From the NCBI GenBank assembly GCA_001600455.1, contig BCKC01000001.1:5048441-5112440 (forward strand): a DNA stretch of 64,000 nt. Reading direction: 5' to 3'. The stretch comes from Endocalyx cinctus. Taxonomy: Eukaryota; Ascomycota; Sordariomycetes; Amphisphaeriales; Apiosporaceae. Shown here one piece after another: positions 23,101 to 34,939 of the stretch (the stretch's first letter is position 1; each line of letters begins with the position of its first letter). The notes beneath the pieces are model-generated. The model saw only the letters and a list, made by a program, of their open reading frames with translations. It had not been told where the DNA came from and made no database searches. Position numbers and translations under genes: made by a program.

Positions 23101-24840
23101 CCTCGAGAAGACCTACGGAATCCCTCGCGACCACATCCTCTCCAGTCGTGATACGACCTTCAAGACCGGTCTCATGCGCTTGACGAACGGACGTGGTGTC
23201 GACATCGTCATCAACAGTTTGTCTGGTGAGATGCTTCGAGCCTCTTGGGATTGTGTCGCTCCTTTCGGCCGCTTCGCCGAAATCGGTCTAACCGATATCG
23301 AGTCGCGGGCCCGTATCACCATGGGAACGTTCGCCCGAGGCGCTAGATTCGAGGCTATGGAACTCAACTACATGCAACAGACGGACATGAGCCGATTGGA
23401 GGACCTCTTTAAGCGCACAGTTGACAGCGTGATCGGCCAGGGTCTCAAGATCCAGACTCCCATCACGTCCTATACCATCTCCCAAGTTCAAGATGCCCTG
23501 CGTCACATGCAGTCCGGCAAGCATATTGGAAAGCTTGTCGTCGAGCCTCACGCCGAGGATGTAGTACCCGTCATTCAGAAGCCCAAGAGCTTGGCCAACT
23601 TCAAGGGAGATGCAACCTACCTCGTTTCTGGAGGTTTCGGTGGTCTCGGCCAGAAAGTTATTCGCTGGATGGTCAGCAAAGGTGTAAAGAACCTCATCGT
23701 CACCTCGAGACAAGGCGCGAAGGATAAGTCCGCTCAAGCGCTCATTGCCGACCTCGAGAAGGAGGGCGTGAAGGTTGTTGGCATCGCCTGCGACATTACG
23801 GACAAGACCGCTTTGGAGAGTTCCCTCGCCTCTGCTCTATCTGAGATGCCACCTGTCCGTGGATGTATTCAAGCTTCCATGGTTCTCAATGTAAGTCAAT
23901 TCATTTTTATTACGGTTTATCGCCGGGGGTATAAAATAAATAGATCACTAACCCCTTGATTGAAATTTAGGACAACAAATTCAGCGAGATGACGATCCAG
24001 GAATGGCACACGGCCCACCGGGTCAAGGTGCTCGGAACTTGGAATCTGTGGGAGCTCCTCAGCTCGAAGAACCCCGACGCCACGCTCGACTTCTTCGTCA
24101 TGCTCTCGTCCATGGCCGCCACCATCGGTAACCCTGGCCAGGCCAACTACTCGGCCGGTAACGCCTACCAGGACGCCCTCGCGCGCTACTTGTCGGCCAA
24201 GGGCCACAACGCCGTCACCTTCAACGTGCCGATGATGAGCGACGCCGGTATGGTCGCGACGAAGCCGGCCTTGATGGAGTACTTCTTCTCCATCGGCTGG
24301 GCGCACATGACCACCGAGGAGCTCGTCGCCGCGCTCGACTACCACTGCCGCCCCTTGGGCGCGGACGAGAAGATGACGCCCGAGCGCGCGCAGGTCGTGC
24401 CCAGGCTCTGGCTCCCGCGCTACACGGCCGCCGACGGCGCGCTCCAGCCCGAGTGGCAGTTCGAGCCGCGCTTCAACCACATGGTGCTGCACGGCGCCGC
24501 GGCCGGTGGCGATGCGGCCGGCGCTGCTAAGGGCGCTGGTAAGGGATCGACGGCCGGTCTGCTCTCCGCCGCTAAGACGCAGCAGGAGGCCGAAGAGATC
24601 GTGCTCGAGGCTTTGTTGGAGAAGCTCACCAAGGTCCTCAGCGTAGACAAGGCCGAGCTCGACCCGTCGAGACCCATGCACGCGTACGGTGTCGACTCGC
24701 TTGTGGCTGTCGAGCTGCGTACCTGGATGACCAAGGAGGTTGGCTCCGACGTCTCGGTCTTCGAGATGACTAGCGGTCAGCGCATCGGTCAATTGGCTGT
24801 CAAGGCGGCCACGACTTCACGATTCGTGCAGTTTTCGTAG
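17142..24840 (+). CDS. Highly reducing iterative type I polyketide synthase
   Basis: Builds a reduced polyketide from malonyl-CoA. Six exons join in frame: 17142–17321, 17384–17797, 17875–18061, 18134–18721, 18807–23890 and 23971–24840, giving 2440 residues. Order: KS (1–430; DTACSSS with Cys177, HGTGTPVGDP, NVGHSEGASG); a linker of repeated T/A-N-G units; AT (575–950; GHSSGE, Ser665); DH (975–1290; HHLVSGAFLYPAAG with His1008, HPSTLDGTF with Asp1213); a shortened methyltransferase remnant (motif I ILEVSAANGGKT at 1355, where active enzymes have ILEIGAGTGG); a structural region; ER (1715–2030; HAAAGGVGQ at 1855); KR (2055–2300; SGGFGGLG, Tyr2211 in NYSAGNAYQDA); ACP (GVDSL, Ser2394). No thioesterase follows, so release needs a partner enzyme. 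All domains except MT keep their catalytic residues. Product unknown; the P450 upstream is the likely tailoring enzyme. Confidence 0.95.
18807..18905 (+). repeat. In-frame N-G repeat in the KS–AT linker
   Basis: Imperfect tandem units of ACAAATGGT type encode repeated A/T-(T)-N-G steps (ATNGATNGDHATNG and onward to about ITNGNG). They begin exactly at exon 5 and lie between KS and AT, outside the catalytic folds. Confidence 0.7.
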
Positions 24841-25883
24841 AAAGAAAAGAAGCAGTTGTTTGGTTTTCGTAAATAACGTTGGATGATACCAAGTTGGTTA
24901 CCGTGCGATAGAGGAGCTGTCAAAGGCGATTATACCTTTTTGTTTTTCCTTTTTTTTTTTTAATGACTGATTTAAGCGTTTGCGGCGTTACGATATATGT
25001 CTGATAATTACGAGTGCAATGATAATATATTTATATCTCACACTTCTGACTTGTTGACTATTCCGAAATATGACACTGATTAAGATAATAAATATAGATA
25101 TCTAACTACCTGTATCTTGGAGGCCGGATAAATGAATATGCATTAAAAGGGGGGTTAGCCCCTTCATGTCTATTTAAACCAAGATCATTCAAGATGATGG
25201 AAAACTATTAGAAAAGAGAACCTAACCTACTTTCGTTCAATAATTATTCTAATCTAGTCTATGCGATGAAAAGTAATAATTCAATCTTGTCGGCTATTAA
25301 TCTGCCCGTATTATTCGTGTCCGTGTCCTTAAAATACCGAACGTACCGCCAATCTTTTCGCTAGGTTAGAAATGTCCAGGTTACACAAGTATAGCTATGA
25401 CTAAGCTTCCAATAAACATTTACATAGTACGTCATTTTCCTTCAACATAATACGCTGTACTTACCAAAAGTCTCTTCATCTCTCAATATACACTGACGAG
25501 CAAACGAGCAATTTGGGGTCAACTAAGACAAGTCGTAACATGCGCAAACGCAAGTACATGAGACGGGTCAATCTGTCTTGTACAGTATGTTAGTGAAAAA
25601 AATAAGTGCAGGGTCAAGCAATGCAAATAGTAGCTTGTCGAGGTAACCAGTCAAGGTTGTAGGCAGTCCACATATCCATGATCGCATCTGACATGAGTTT
25701 ATTGTATTGCGTAACTAGATAGTTAGCTAATGGACATGCCGCCTGAAGCATCTACTCAACATTCATATCCTTATTCCCATCTTGATTCGGGTTTCCTTTA
25801 TCATCCTATATTCTAGATGCATAAGCATCTTATGCTCTAGATATACAATGGGCATCCTATTCTCCAGCGCATAGAAACATTCC
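24841..25883. other. Intergenic, 3' of the PKS
   Basis: AT-rich DNA between the PKS stop and the stop of the convergent minus-strand gene. It should contain both 3' UTRs. No gene, repeat family or RNA recognised. Confidence 0.6.
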
Positions 25884-26951
25884 TTATCTTCCGTACGTAG
25901 TACCGTCCTGAAATTCAGGCGCGGCAACACCCAGACCTCCCGACATCGAAACATCCGTGGGCATACTATCTTCCTTAATGAGGAACGCGTTCTCGTCCGG
26001 ACCGTCCACGGCAGGAAGAATATCCCACTCGCCGGGATCCGGCGCGTGCTCCGACCAGATCTGGGCGTCCCGAATCGGCGTTCCGGCCTCGCGCGCCGCC
26101 GCGAGGTAGCTGCCGGGCACGGCGAAGTTTTCGCCCAGCACACGGTTGCCGTCGGCGTCGATGGTCACGCTCGCGCCGCGAAGGTTTACGGCGTTCGGGG
26201 CCGGGATCGAGCCGGACGAGCTCGAGTCGCTCTCGCTCCGCCTTCCCGTCAAGGGGGATCGTGTTCTGATGGAAGGTGGGCTGGGGGAGGGAGTGTCCGA
26301 CCGATTGCGCTGGCGTTCTTCATCGTAGCTGTTTCTCGTTTCCGTAATCTCTGGATAGGCAGAGGTACTAGGAATACCGCTGTTTTCGCGATGGTTATCG
26401 GACATGACTTCACCGCCGAGCTGTTCAGGAACATAGCCGTCCGCATGATAAGGACTGGGCGGGTTGACGTCGTACCCTGGGTGGTCTAGGAACTATCTTA
26501 TTAGAAAAAAATATTCATCAAAGAGAAAGCAGGAAAAGAAACAACACGAAGGGCAGACAAAGAAAAAAAAAAACTTACATTCTCGAGAGCTGCCCCAAGC
26601 GGGCTCATCGTCAGTCTCGACGTTGGTATGTCGGAATGGTCGCGACAATGAGTAGCGTGGAGATGAGGACGAGGAGGAACCGTGGTATCGCGGTACGCGA
26701 TCGGTGGGAAACTCATCATAACTGTCCCGGTGAGAGTTGCTCCAAGCTCTTAGATCTTCTTCTAGTCGTTCTTGGCCTGAAATAGTTGTTGTGCTGCCGT
26801 GCCCCTAGCTTCGACAGTCACGACATCCTCTTTCACTATAAACCGTGCGAGAAGAGATACGAGAGCGACAACGAGGAAACTCCACACAACGTTCCGTACG
26901 AAGTACATTGTGTGGGCAACCGTAGTAAACGTGCAACATGTGAAAGCACAT
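25884..26951 (-). CDS. Hypothetical protein, Cys-rich N-terminus, disordered middle; frame needs an intron or contains a TAG
   Basis: I do not recognise this family. The start at 26951 gives MCFHMLHVYYGCPHNVLRTE followed by CVEFPRC and ERGCRDC, a Cys/His-rich N-terminus that could bind metal. The middle is S/R/P/D-rich and disordered; the C-terminus has ASVTIDADGNRVLGENFAV and IWSEHAPDPGEWDILPA. A clear intron spans 26486–26578 (GTAAGT donor). Read straight through, a TAG at 26805–26807 interrupts the frame after about 48 codons. A 45-bp intron at 26821–26777 (GTGACT…TTTCAG) would remove the stop and keep frame, giving join 26951–26822, 26776–26579, 26485–25884 and 309 residues. That donor is weak and I see no good branch point, so a nonsense mutation or assembly error is equally possible. 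Confidence 0.5.
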
Positions 26952-28486
26952 CTTGCCGCGACTAGCCTGGTAATTTAAGAAATAATTTCGGTAATAAAAT
27001 GGAGGTAGAATAAATATATGAAAAGAATATTTTATTGTTATTTGTTTCTTTTCTTCTTCTTTCTTCTTTTTTTTTATGGTGGTGGTGGTCTCAAAGGTAG
27101 AAAGAAGTAAGGAAGGTAGTGAAGAGCGTGCCTCCAAGAACGCGAAATAGGTAGGTTGCGAAAGGAAAAAAAAAACGCGGTCGCGTGTTAAACAGAAGGG
27201 ATTAAATATATGAAGGTGAAAACTAAGCAAACAATAAAGAAAAATTCTATGAACAAGTTTGTCATGGTGAATAGGCAGTAGTGAATCCAATATATGCGAT
27301 GAGTGAATGGGGAATAGAATGCGAATTCTCTATAACGCTAATCTTAACCGATACAATTTTGATATGTTCATTATAAGGCTTATATACCTATCTACCAAGG
27401 CATATATAAACGAATTAGGTGTATATGAAATAATAGATAAAATCTCAAGATCAAGATATACCTAGAGTAAACAATATGGGACTATTCTAAGCTGGATGCT
27501 ACAGGTGATGCTGCCCGTTGACTTAGTAGAAGTCTGTTGTACATACCGTTGAGAGAAGCAAGAGATGTAAAAAGAGTTGGATTATATATAAATAATGTAC
27601 AATTAACTGATAGATATGATAGGTATCGGAACAATGTTTAAGTAGCATGAATTGTTTGCCCTTAGCTCACCATGGAGCAGTTGCTCACGATCATCCTCAT
27701 TTTCACCAGCAAAATAGTAGCTAATATACTTGTACGTATTAGCAAACAGTATAGCTGAGCAATCTATGTGTGAATAGCTAGCAAAGTTGATCAAGAAATG
27801 GAACTGGTTGAGAAAAGACAAATAAAGAAAATCGGCCCCGAGCTTGAATCGTGAACACAACTATCTGACTACTTCAACAGCCTTAGTGTAAGTACATATA
27901 GGTCTAGACCAAGTACACAAAAATGTAGGGTGATGCTTTAAATATACCATGTACATACTTAGTTGTTTATAAAAAGAAAGAAAAAAAGAGGATTGGGTCA
28001 AGTTCAAGTATTACCATCTGCTGTTAACCTTGTATAGAAAAAGGAGAGAAGTTCCACATGGTGGGTTCAAATTGTGCATTGTCAGCCCTGCGCTACCGTA
28101 ATTAGGGGGTTACGACGTACGTGGCTAGGTACCATATTACGCGGCAAGGGACCATAGCTACTGATTTAAAAGAAGAGCTGACCCTGTGAATTAGTGATTA
28201 TATGACATCTTTGGGAGATATATATATATATATACCTAGGTATATATACACTCACCTTGAAGCATTTGGTACCTGTTTTATCAGTAACAAATGATATTCA
28301 CCATATTTTATTTCAGTTTTCCCGGTACCCTTTTCCCATGGTATCGAAGCTCACCGGGTTCTCGTTTACAGATAAGTTCTTCATTAGAAGTCCAGTCTAC
28401 CACGCTCTATTACTTATAATATTCAAAATCTACCTGAGACTGTATACTAATCATGCTGAGATGGAAAACCTGCCCAACTACACAGA
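26952..28486. other. Intergenic
   Basis: About 1.5 kb of AT-rich sequence between two minus-strand genes, with A- and T-rich tracts and a TACCTAGGTA palindrome at 28233–28242 next to a (TA)n run. Short open frames (27603–27860, 28257–28544) show no protein-like features. Confidence 0.6.
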
Positions 28487-29702
28487 TCATTCGGGCGGTA
28501 CAAGTTCTTTCGGTAGTAATTTCCCTCTCTCCTCCTGGCTCTGACTGCTACCGACTACTGTCTGACCATCAAGTTCTGGATCGTATTCTTCATGCTGATT
28601 TTTGGCATTCTTCTTATTCTCCTGATACTTCGAATTCTTCGATCGCGTAAGCCTTAGGCTCGAGGTACTTTCGCCGCTGATAGACCGATCGTCTGAGTCG
28701 TCTTCACTATCCACATCGGGATCGTTAAAAGGATCGTGCTCGTCCACCGTCGGTAGTCTCTCGTGGTCCATTTCCTTCTTCTTGATGAAGCTATCGATGA
28801 TATAGTACTGCAGCGCATTCATGATGAGAGGGAACAGCATCATGACAAATATGATTTGAAGACGCTCATTTCCATCGGTCCAGCTCAGCGCCCAGTCGCC
28901 CACCCTAGATATCCATGGTAATATCAAGAATATAATGAGGACGCATATCTTCATGCCAAACAGGCCGCAGAAGTATATGATGGACTGCTTCAACCACCAC
29001 CACGGGTTAGGGGGGTTGCCATAGTTGCCTGACTGAATCGATTCGGCCGGCTTTCCCATCGGAGTATAAGCCACCAGACCAGTTGTTATGCGGAGAAGAA
29101 TAATGAGGATCGGGATGCCGATGGTTGTCTGGACGAAGTTGCCAACATTAGTATCCAAGTACTTATGTTCTTGTGAGTTTCATAGTAATCGGCGGTTGAC
29201 TTACATCGATGCCCAGGTTCAATAAGTAAAATGAACAAGGGTTTGGTACATATCCATCCCCATCTCTTCGCATCAGCCTATGTGCTGCCTGTACACTGAC
29301 TGCTTCCAACTTTACGGAAAAACGGCCACTGGTGAGCATCGACATGAACACATTTACAATGTGAACCAAAACAGATCCGAAAACCTGTTTTGACACGTCG
29401 AAGAACCATATCTTGACTGGCCGTTGAGGTCGCTCCCGATATCGCTTGAAGACAAGAGATAAGAGTGCTAACGCACCCAATAATAATTGAACTATCAAAG
29501 CAAATGGTCCTAGTAATCGACATTCACCAGATCCTCTGTCTTCTCCATCATCGTGATTATATGCTACTTCTGCTATTGTCGTCATCGCCGTAGTTGCTGC
29601 TGCGGCCGCGGCCGTTGTAGTCGATGTGAGTAATGAAGTCATGTCGGAGACAGCGATGTCATCGACGAGATCGACGCCGATTGGTAAGTGGGGATTAGCC
29701 AT
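28487..29702 (-). CDS. STIMATE-family membrane protein (vacuolar/ER type)
   Basis: Two exons, 29702–29205 and 29161–28487, encode 390 residues. The ATG at 29702 is chosen because the frame just upstream offers only TTG. After an A/T-rich N-terminus come the family marks CRLLGPFALIVQLLLGALAL, KRYRERPQRPVKIWFFDVSK and NPCSFYLLNLGIDYLDTNVG. Four to five hydrophobic segments follow (including IPILIILLRITTGL, FGMKICVLIIFLILPWI and IIFVMMLFPLIMNALQYYII), then an acidic and basic cytosolic tail. Family members in animals sit at ER–plasma-membrane junctions and modulate STIM calcium sensors; the fungal proteins are annotated as vacuolar membrane proteins of unclear function. The 43-bp intron is very short but has consensus ends. 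Confidence 0.85.
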
Positions 29703-31650
29703 CTCTGTCAATAGTTCATTGTTCGGAAGGAACCCGACAAAGATATTCTCTGCTATTATATAAAATAGAAGATACCCTTCTCCTATTCCAAAGAGTAAGG
29801 AAATATCTCAATAAAATAACCAGTATTAAAAATCAAGTAGTAGAAGTAGGAGTAGTAGTAGTAGAAGAGAAAAACAATGAATCGAGTTTAGAAAGTTAGA
29901 GAATAGTGTCTGAATGATCGACACAAGGGCTAAACTAAGCTCGTGCCGGAATGAAGGGGCCGAAGTGTATGGCCACCTTATGCCAGATATGGGTCAATAA
30001 GTCAAGAAGGGAGAAAGGGCAAAAAAAAAGAAAGAAGAAGAAACGTTTTGTAAGCAAGCAGCGTATTATCTTATTTATTGTATGGTGAGTAATTGGATTG
30101 AAGTGGTTTGCGAAGTAGTAAACAAATTGATAAAGAAAATTTAGAGGAGAAATATGAAACAGAACGTATATGGAGAGAGGTTCGAGAACTCACACGACTA
30201 GGAGTATCGTATCACAGTATTAACAGGTAACTAGTTTTGGTTGATTTAAGGTGCCTTGGGCCTTGGCGAGATCTTAGTTATGGGCGGGCAACCCAGCTGC
30301 CTAACCGTCTAGGCCACAGGCAGTGTAGCAGGTGTCTATTATAAGAATGGTACAGCGGCCCCAGTGGCTGTTCATGAAGCCTTGAGCTTCTCTGCTTTAG
30401 TACGTGCCTACGTGCCTACATGCCTAAATCCGGGTTAAATAACAAGGCAGAGAGACAGTCAGCACGTTAATTTGTCTTTATACAACTGTACTATTGTACG
30501 GAGTCTGGGAGTGTAAATATATGTACGTGTACATACTACCTAGGTTAGGCAATTACTAACTTTATCAGACAATCTGTATGTATGAAAAACAAAGAAAGTA
30601 TTTCTAAAGCCTACTTCAGTTATCTAAGGTTATTATATTATTGCTTAAAACTTCCCGGCACTCAGGTACTGTATCGTATCTGATGACCTGACACCTTAAC
30701 CACTCAGCTAGCGAAAGATTACCTAATAATCAGGAGATCACCACAATCAATAGAGTTTATAATTCTGTCATAAAACATGACCTTGCACTAAGACATGACG
30801 CCATCAAAGTGAAACAACGAGTTTATGATGCTTTCTTTTTGGATTGGAGAAAATATCGGTCACGAGTATTAACTCAATAAATGCAGTGGATTATCATACT
30901 TTAGTCAGTGGTGGCATCACGCATCACCATACTGCAATCAGCTAACAACACATACAGAGAATCCGAAGCAGAAACATATAAAAGAAACATGGAGAAGAGA
31001 AGAAAATAATAAATAATAAATAAAACAAATCACGAATGCCCTTTGCAGTAATTGTCAAGTTACAAGCCCTTGAGTTCCCGAAATAAGTAACATCGTAGAA
31101 TCATCCCAACGTGGGTAAAGTTTGGCAGGTCGCCGTCATGTAAAAACCCTATCCATAAACCTCAACCAAACGCTTGAGAAAGCATTCGATAATATTCCCT
31201 TATAACACGTAGGTTTCTCCTCAAAATGGAACAGTTAAAATGAAAACATTGTCCAGTTTAAGAGGCACCCAGCGTTGAGTTAAAAAACCACTTTTTTGTT
31301 TTCCGCAAGTCCACGAAATGCTATGCAGCAAAGGTTAATTAAATGTCCACACGCTCCTGCTGAATACGAGCAGCAATGCATCCACTAAATTTTTTTTCTT
31401 TTTAAGGTACGCATAGTTTATTGGGCTTCTGCGGTAAGACGCTCCGGATGAAGTTCAAAGCGACCTTCTTCGCGTGCCCAGCGACTTCATTCGGCTTGCC
31501 CATCTTATTGTGGTGCGACGCCGCAGTCGATTGTTTCGTCATCGATATGGAAGTTGTGGTGGAGCTAGATGTGGTGGAAAAAGTAGACGACGGGACTACA
31601 GACATGACAGGAAGTTGTGTCTGGGGTCTGTCTGCAGACCCGTCTAATCG
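29703..31650. other. Intergenic, with two tRNA A-box-like segments
   Basis: About 1.9 kb without a protein gene. Minus-strand sequence near 30290–30325 (TGGCCTAGACGGTTAGGCA) and 30691–30713 (TAGCTGAGTGGTTAAGG) resembles tRNA D-arm/A-box promoters, but neither folds into a full tRNA with a good B-box. The right end is the 3' region of the SF3B6 gene. Confidence 0.45.
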
Positions 31651-32325
31651 TCAATCGATACCGTGTTTCATCTTGAGATTTTCTAAGTTTTCCTTGCGAG
31701 CCTGTAAATCTTCTTTTGACTTGAGGGTTTTCTCTGGTTGGTGCCATAGCACTGCATCTCCACGTCAGTATTTTACATCTTGACGTTGTACAAAATAAAC
31801 ATAGAAGAGAGGGGCATGACAAGTTTGTGTAACATACCAACGAGATATCTGTTCTGGAAGTTGTAGCCATTGAGCTTCTCAAGGGCATTTTTCGCGTCCA
31901 TTACATTCCAGAAGACGACATAGGCGGTTCCTTTAGCCTCGACTGAGATACCTTGTCGGATTTGTCTGAATAATTATTAGTTGATTAAGTTCTTTAGGTG
32001 GTCGCATGACGAGTTGACATACCGGACGATGCGGTCCTGGTTCGGGTCGAAAAGTTGCCACAGCGCCTCGGAGGTAACTTCGTAGCTACATATCAAAGTC
32101 GGTCAGCTAATTTTCTTTTTCTTTTTTTCTTTTTTATCGAGCGAGTATATCGGATAGGTTAATCGATGGGATATTAAAACGACGTACTTTAGATTCTTCA
32201 CGAACAAGACGCTGTTAAGAAAGAAGATGGTTAGTAGACGGAAACAAACTTAATGGATTGGATCGGTTGGCGGGGAGTACGACTCACGGTAACTGTTCGG
32301 GGGCAATCTTGCCGGCGCGACTCAT
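31651..32325 (-). CDS. SF3b subunit p14 / SF3B6 (pre-mRNA branch-site protein)
   Basis: Component of the U2 snRNP SF3b complex in the nucleus, contacting the branch-site region through an RRM. Five exons join in frame: 32325–32288, 32211–32188, 32085–32023, 31965–31838 and 31751–31651, giving 117 residues, close to the usual 115–125. The RRM is complete: RNP2-like VLFVKNL, RNP1-like GTAYVVFWNVMDAKNALEKL and the characteristic NRYLVVLWHQPEK, followed by the short helix ending in KMKHGID. Very small exons (24 and 63 bp) explain why no long open frame marks this gene. It has no close functional partner next to it. Confidence 0.93.
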
Positions 32326-33675
32326 ATCTTGATAAAGAACAATTAAATTTGTCGATCCTAGAATTGATCTACAAAGTAGGTATATTTATTTCGCTTGGGT
32401 ATGAGATTGATGACGGGTTGATGAATAGTTTTATCAGGTTGAGTATTGAGGTTTTGATATGGAAAGGTATGGACCGTTTTGAGCAGTGTAAAGAAGATTG
32501 GAAACTTCCCAAAGGTTTACCGATCAGGCGGAGTCTCCTCTCTGTTCAGAACGCCGCCTGTAACGGAGCCATCCGATTGGGTTACGATCCTTGGTAGCCA
32601 CAAGTTTGCCCACGTGATAAGAAAGATTAGATACGTAGCTTTGTTTATCAGATCTTGACCAATTGTTTTAGGGTAAGCTACCTAGTATAATACCTAGTAT
32701 ACTACCTAAGATTGCCACATTTACTCACTAATAATACCGTATATGTAGGTATGTACCTAGGCGCATCCACTAATTCTCTTAGGTACCTATAATTATAAGT
32801 CCGGTTATCGCGTGGCTCCTTTTGATTACATATCTATTCATATCGATATTTTATTCTGATGATATAAAATTAGAAAATAATTTGTAAAATATCTTTGGTA
32901 TATTATCTCGAAAGTGAGCTTTACCAATCCACATCAAATCGGGACATGAAACTAAGCCATGCCGCTTTTTGTCTGACGGGAGCCTACTATGTAGTCTGAG
33001 CTGGCCACAGTTTTACATAAGCTCAAGATAAATAAGCTTGCATAATTGTGAATACACTACTGTATGCAGCTACAGTATGGTAAATAAACCGTAACAAACG
33101 GAAAATAACCGTTTTGATTGGGAGAAAAAAACAAAACGACTTTTTACGACACCTTCAAAAGTTGCTCTACGGTTGGCCGGAGCTATTGATGGGAAAATGA
33201 AATTTATATTATAAGTATTTTTACATTTCATTACTTCGTCAAAATACTTATTTCATTAAACTTTTTAAAATGTTTTATTTTATTTTTCTGTAACGGTGTC
33301 GGGTACTGGACCGGTACGTAGCAAGACCAAGAAATCAGCAATTCTAGCACTTCGTGCCAGACCAGTATGTATCCAGCCTTGTAAAGGTATGCAATTACAG
33401 GGCAGTCTCTTACACAAGGTCAATCCGTTACATTTGGTTGGCAAATATGTGGTTACTTCNATGACACATGAATACGTCTACCAACAGAATTGGTACCACC
33501 ATACTAGGACGGAATCACTGAGGACAACTCCATATTCCCCAATCTCATCTACACCAGTTGATCTCAAATGCAAAACTCAGTGTCCTTCCTCTGACACTTT
33601 TGAACCCGAATAGGTTTTAATGCAGGACTAAATTTCTGTCATAATCCTCCTTGACTGTTCTCTCTGCCTTTCATC
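32326..33675. other. Intergenic
   Basis: AT-rich DNA between SF3B6 and the thioesterase relic, with several CCTAGTAT/CCTAGG motifs (32690–32780). The open frame at 33296–33613 spans an N at 33460 and has no recognisable motif. The left part should be the SF3B6 promoter. Confidence 0.55.
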
Positions 33676-34855
33676 ATGGTCTCCAATGCCGACTAAGCAG
33701 ATTTTATTCCCTTTCCCCAAGCCACTCGTGTCGAGAAGCTAGGCTCCCACACGTACAAAGTGGATCTCAACTCTCGTTATGGTATCGGAGCAGGTAATTA
33801 AGCAATGTAGACCCGACCCCTCTTCTCTGGACATGTCTCACGCGAAGTGATTAATCCATCTAGTCCCCGACGGCGGTTATGTGGGATCCTACATGTTTGC
33901 CGCCGCAAGAGCTCACGTCTCCTCACGCGATCAGCCTGACTTGCTCACGGCACACATCGAGTTCATATTGCAGACGTCTGCCGAGCCCGGCATCGTCGTG
34001 GTCGAAGATGTGAAAGCAACTCGACGACTTTCTACTGTCCACTTAACTCTCTGGCAGGGTGGCCTACTTCCTCAGGCCCCCTGGATTACAATTGCGACGT
34101 CGCGACCCACGGTGCTGGCATATACCACGTTCACTAACCTGCGATACTTCACCGGAGCGTCAGAGACGGCAGGGTACGAGACAACACCTGCTGCGGCGCT
34201 TCCACCCCTACCGGACTTCGAGATACTCGAAAGATACCCGGAAAAAAATGGCGCCGACTCCATTTGGGAGCTGTCAAAATTGCCGAAGGGCTCCGAATCA
34301 TGGTTCTCTCGACGTAATTGGCAATTCTACTTGCCTCGCGGGATCCCCTTTACACCGGGCACGCTAGATATGGTGAGCTTTCATACGCCTCTTAATTATC
34401 CCTACACACCTGTCATTCTAACTCTTCGGTAATGTGTGTTGCCAGTATCCTAACTCGTGGCAGTGGATCCGAACGGCGAGCAAAGAGCGCATCACGGCGG
34501 AGATGCTTTCGTACGTCGCCGACTCATTCCCGTACAATCTGCATTCATTTCTCATGTCGGCGTTGACATCCGATGATGGAAATAGAAGGCCCGAAGAGAT
34601 CAACAACGCGTAACCTTGTGGTTTCCTACGTTGGTGATGAACCTGTAAGTAAAAATGGCGCTACCCGACGAGGATACCGAATGGCTGGCTGTACATATCA
34701 CCTCGAAGCAGATTAGAAACGGGAAGTTCGATCTTGATATTTCGATCAGAAACGTAGACGGCGAGCTGGTAGCGCTGAGCCACCACGTCGGCATGGTTGT
34801 CAGCATAGAGAGAAACATCGGAAAAGAGAGGTCTTTGTCCAAGGGGAATTTGTGA
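33676..34855 (+). pseudogene. Decayed thioesterase-like superfamily gene (hotdog, 4HBT_3 type)
   Basis: Similar in layout to fungal thioesterase-like (acyl-CoA thioesterase) proteins: VEKLGSHTYKVDLNSRYGIG, then VPDGGYVGSYMFAAARAHVS, LTLWQGGLLPQAPW, WIRTASKERITAEML and near the end LVALSHHVGMVVSIERN. Two introns are still spliceable (donor after GGAGCAG near 33794, acceptor near 33864; donor near 34371, acceptor near 34466). The frame is broken at least three times: TAA at codon 7 (33694–33696), TAA at 34611–34613 with a shift of frame next to it, and TAA at 34646–34648 just after LWFPTLVMNL. The segment before LWFP also looks shorter than usual. The gene is therefore unlikely to be functional. 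Confidence 0.75.
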
Positions 34856-34939
34856 GATAATCTAAACTAGCTAAGCAGACGAACTGCTACGTCCACGCAA
34901 GGAACTGTCGAATACAAAGTAGGACATTCATTCAAGATG

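Noticed and set aside
23917..24792. Minus-strand open frame of 291 codons opposite the PKS last exon
   Set aside because: Composition (H, R, V, G, D repeats) is that of an antisense reading of a GC-rich exon; plus strand encodes KR and ACP.
27603..27860. 85-codon minus-strand frame
   Set aside because: No motif, hydrophobic residues scattered without a clear membrane segment, no splice partner.
30283..30325. tRNA gene in minus orientation
   Set aside because: D-arm-like segment only; no acceptor stem pairing, anticodon loop or T-loop of the right spacing.
33296..33613. 105-codon forward frame with an N at 33460
   Set aside because: No recognisable family; not long enough to support alone.
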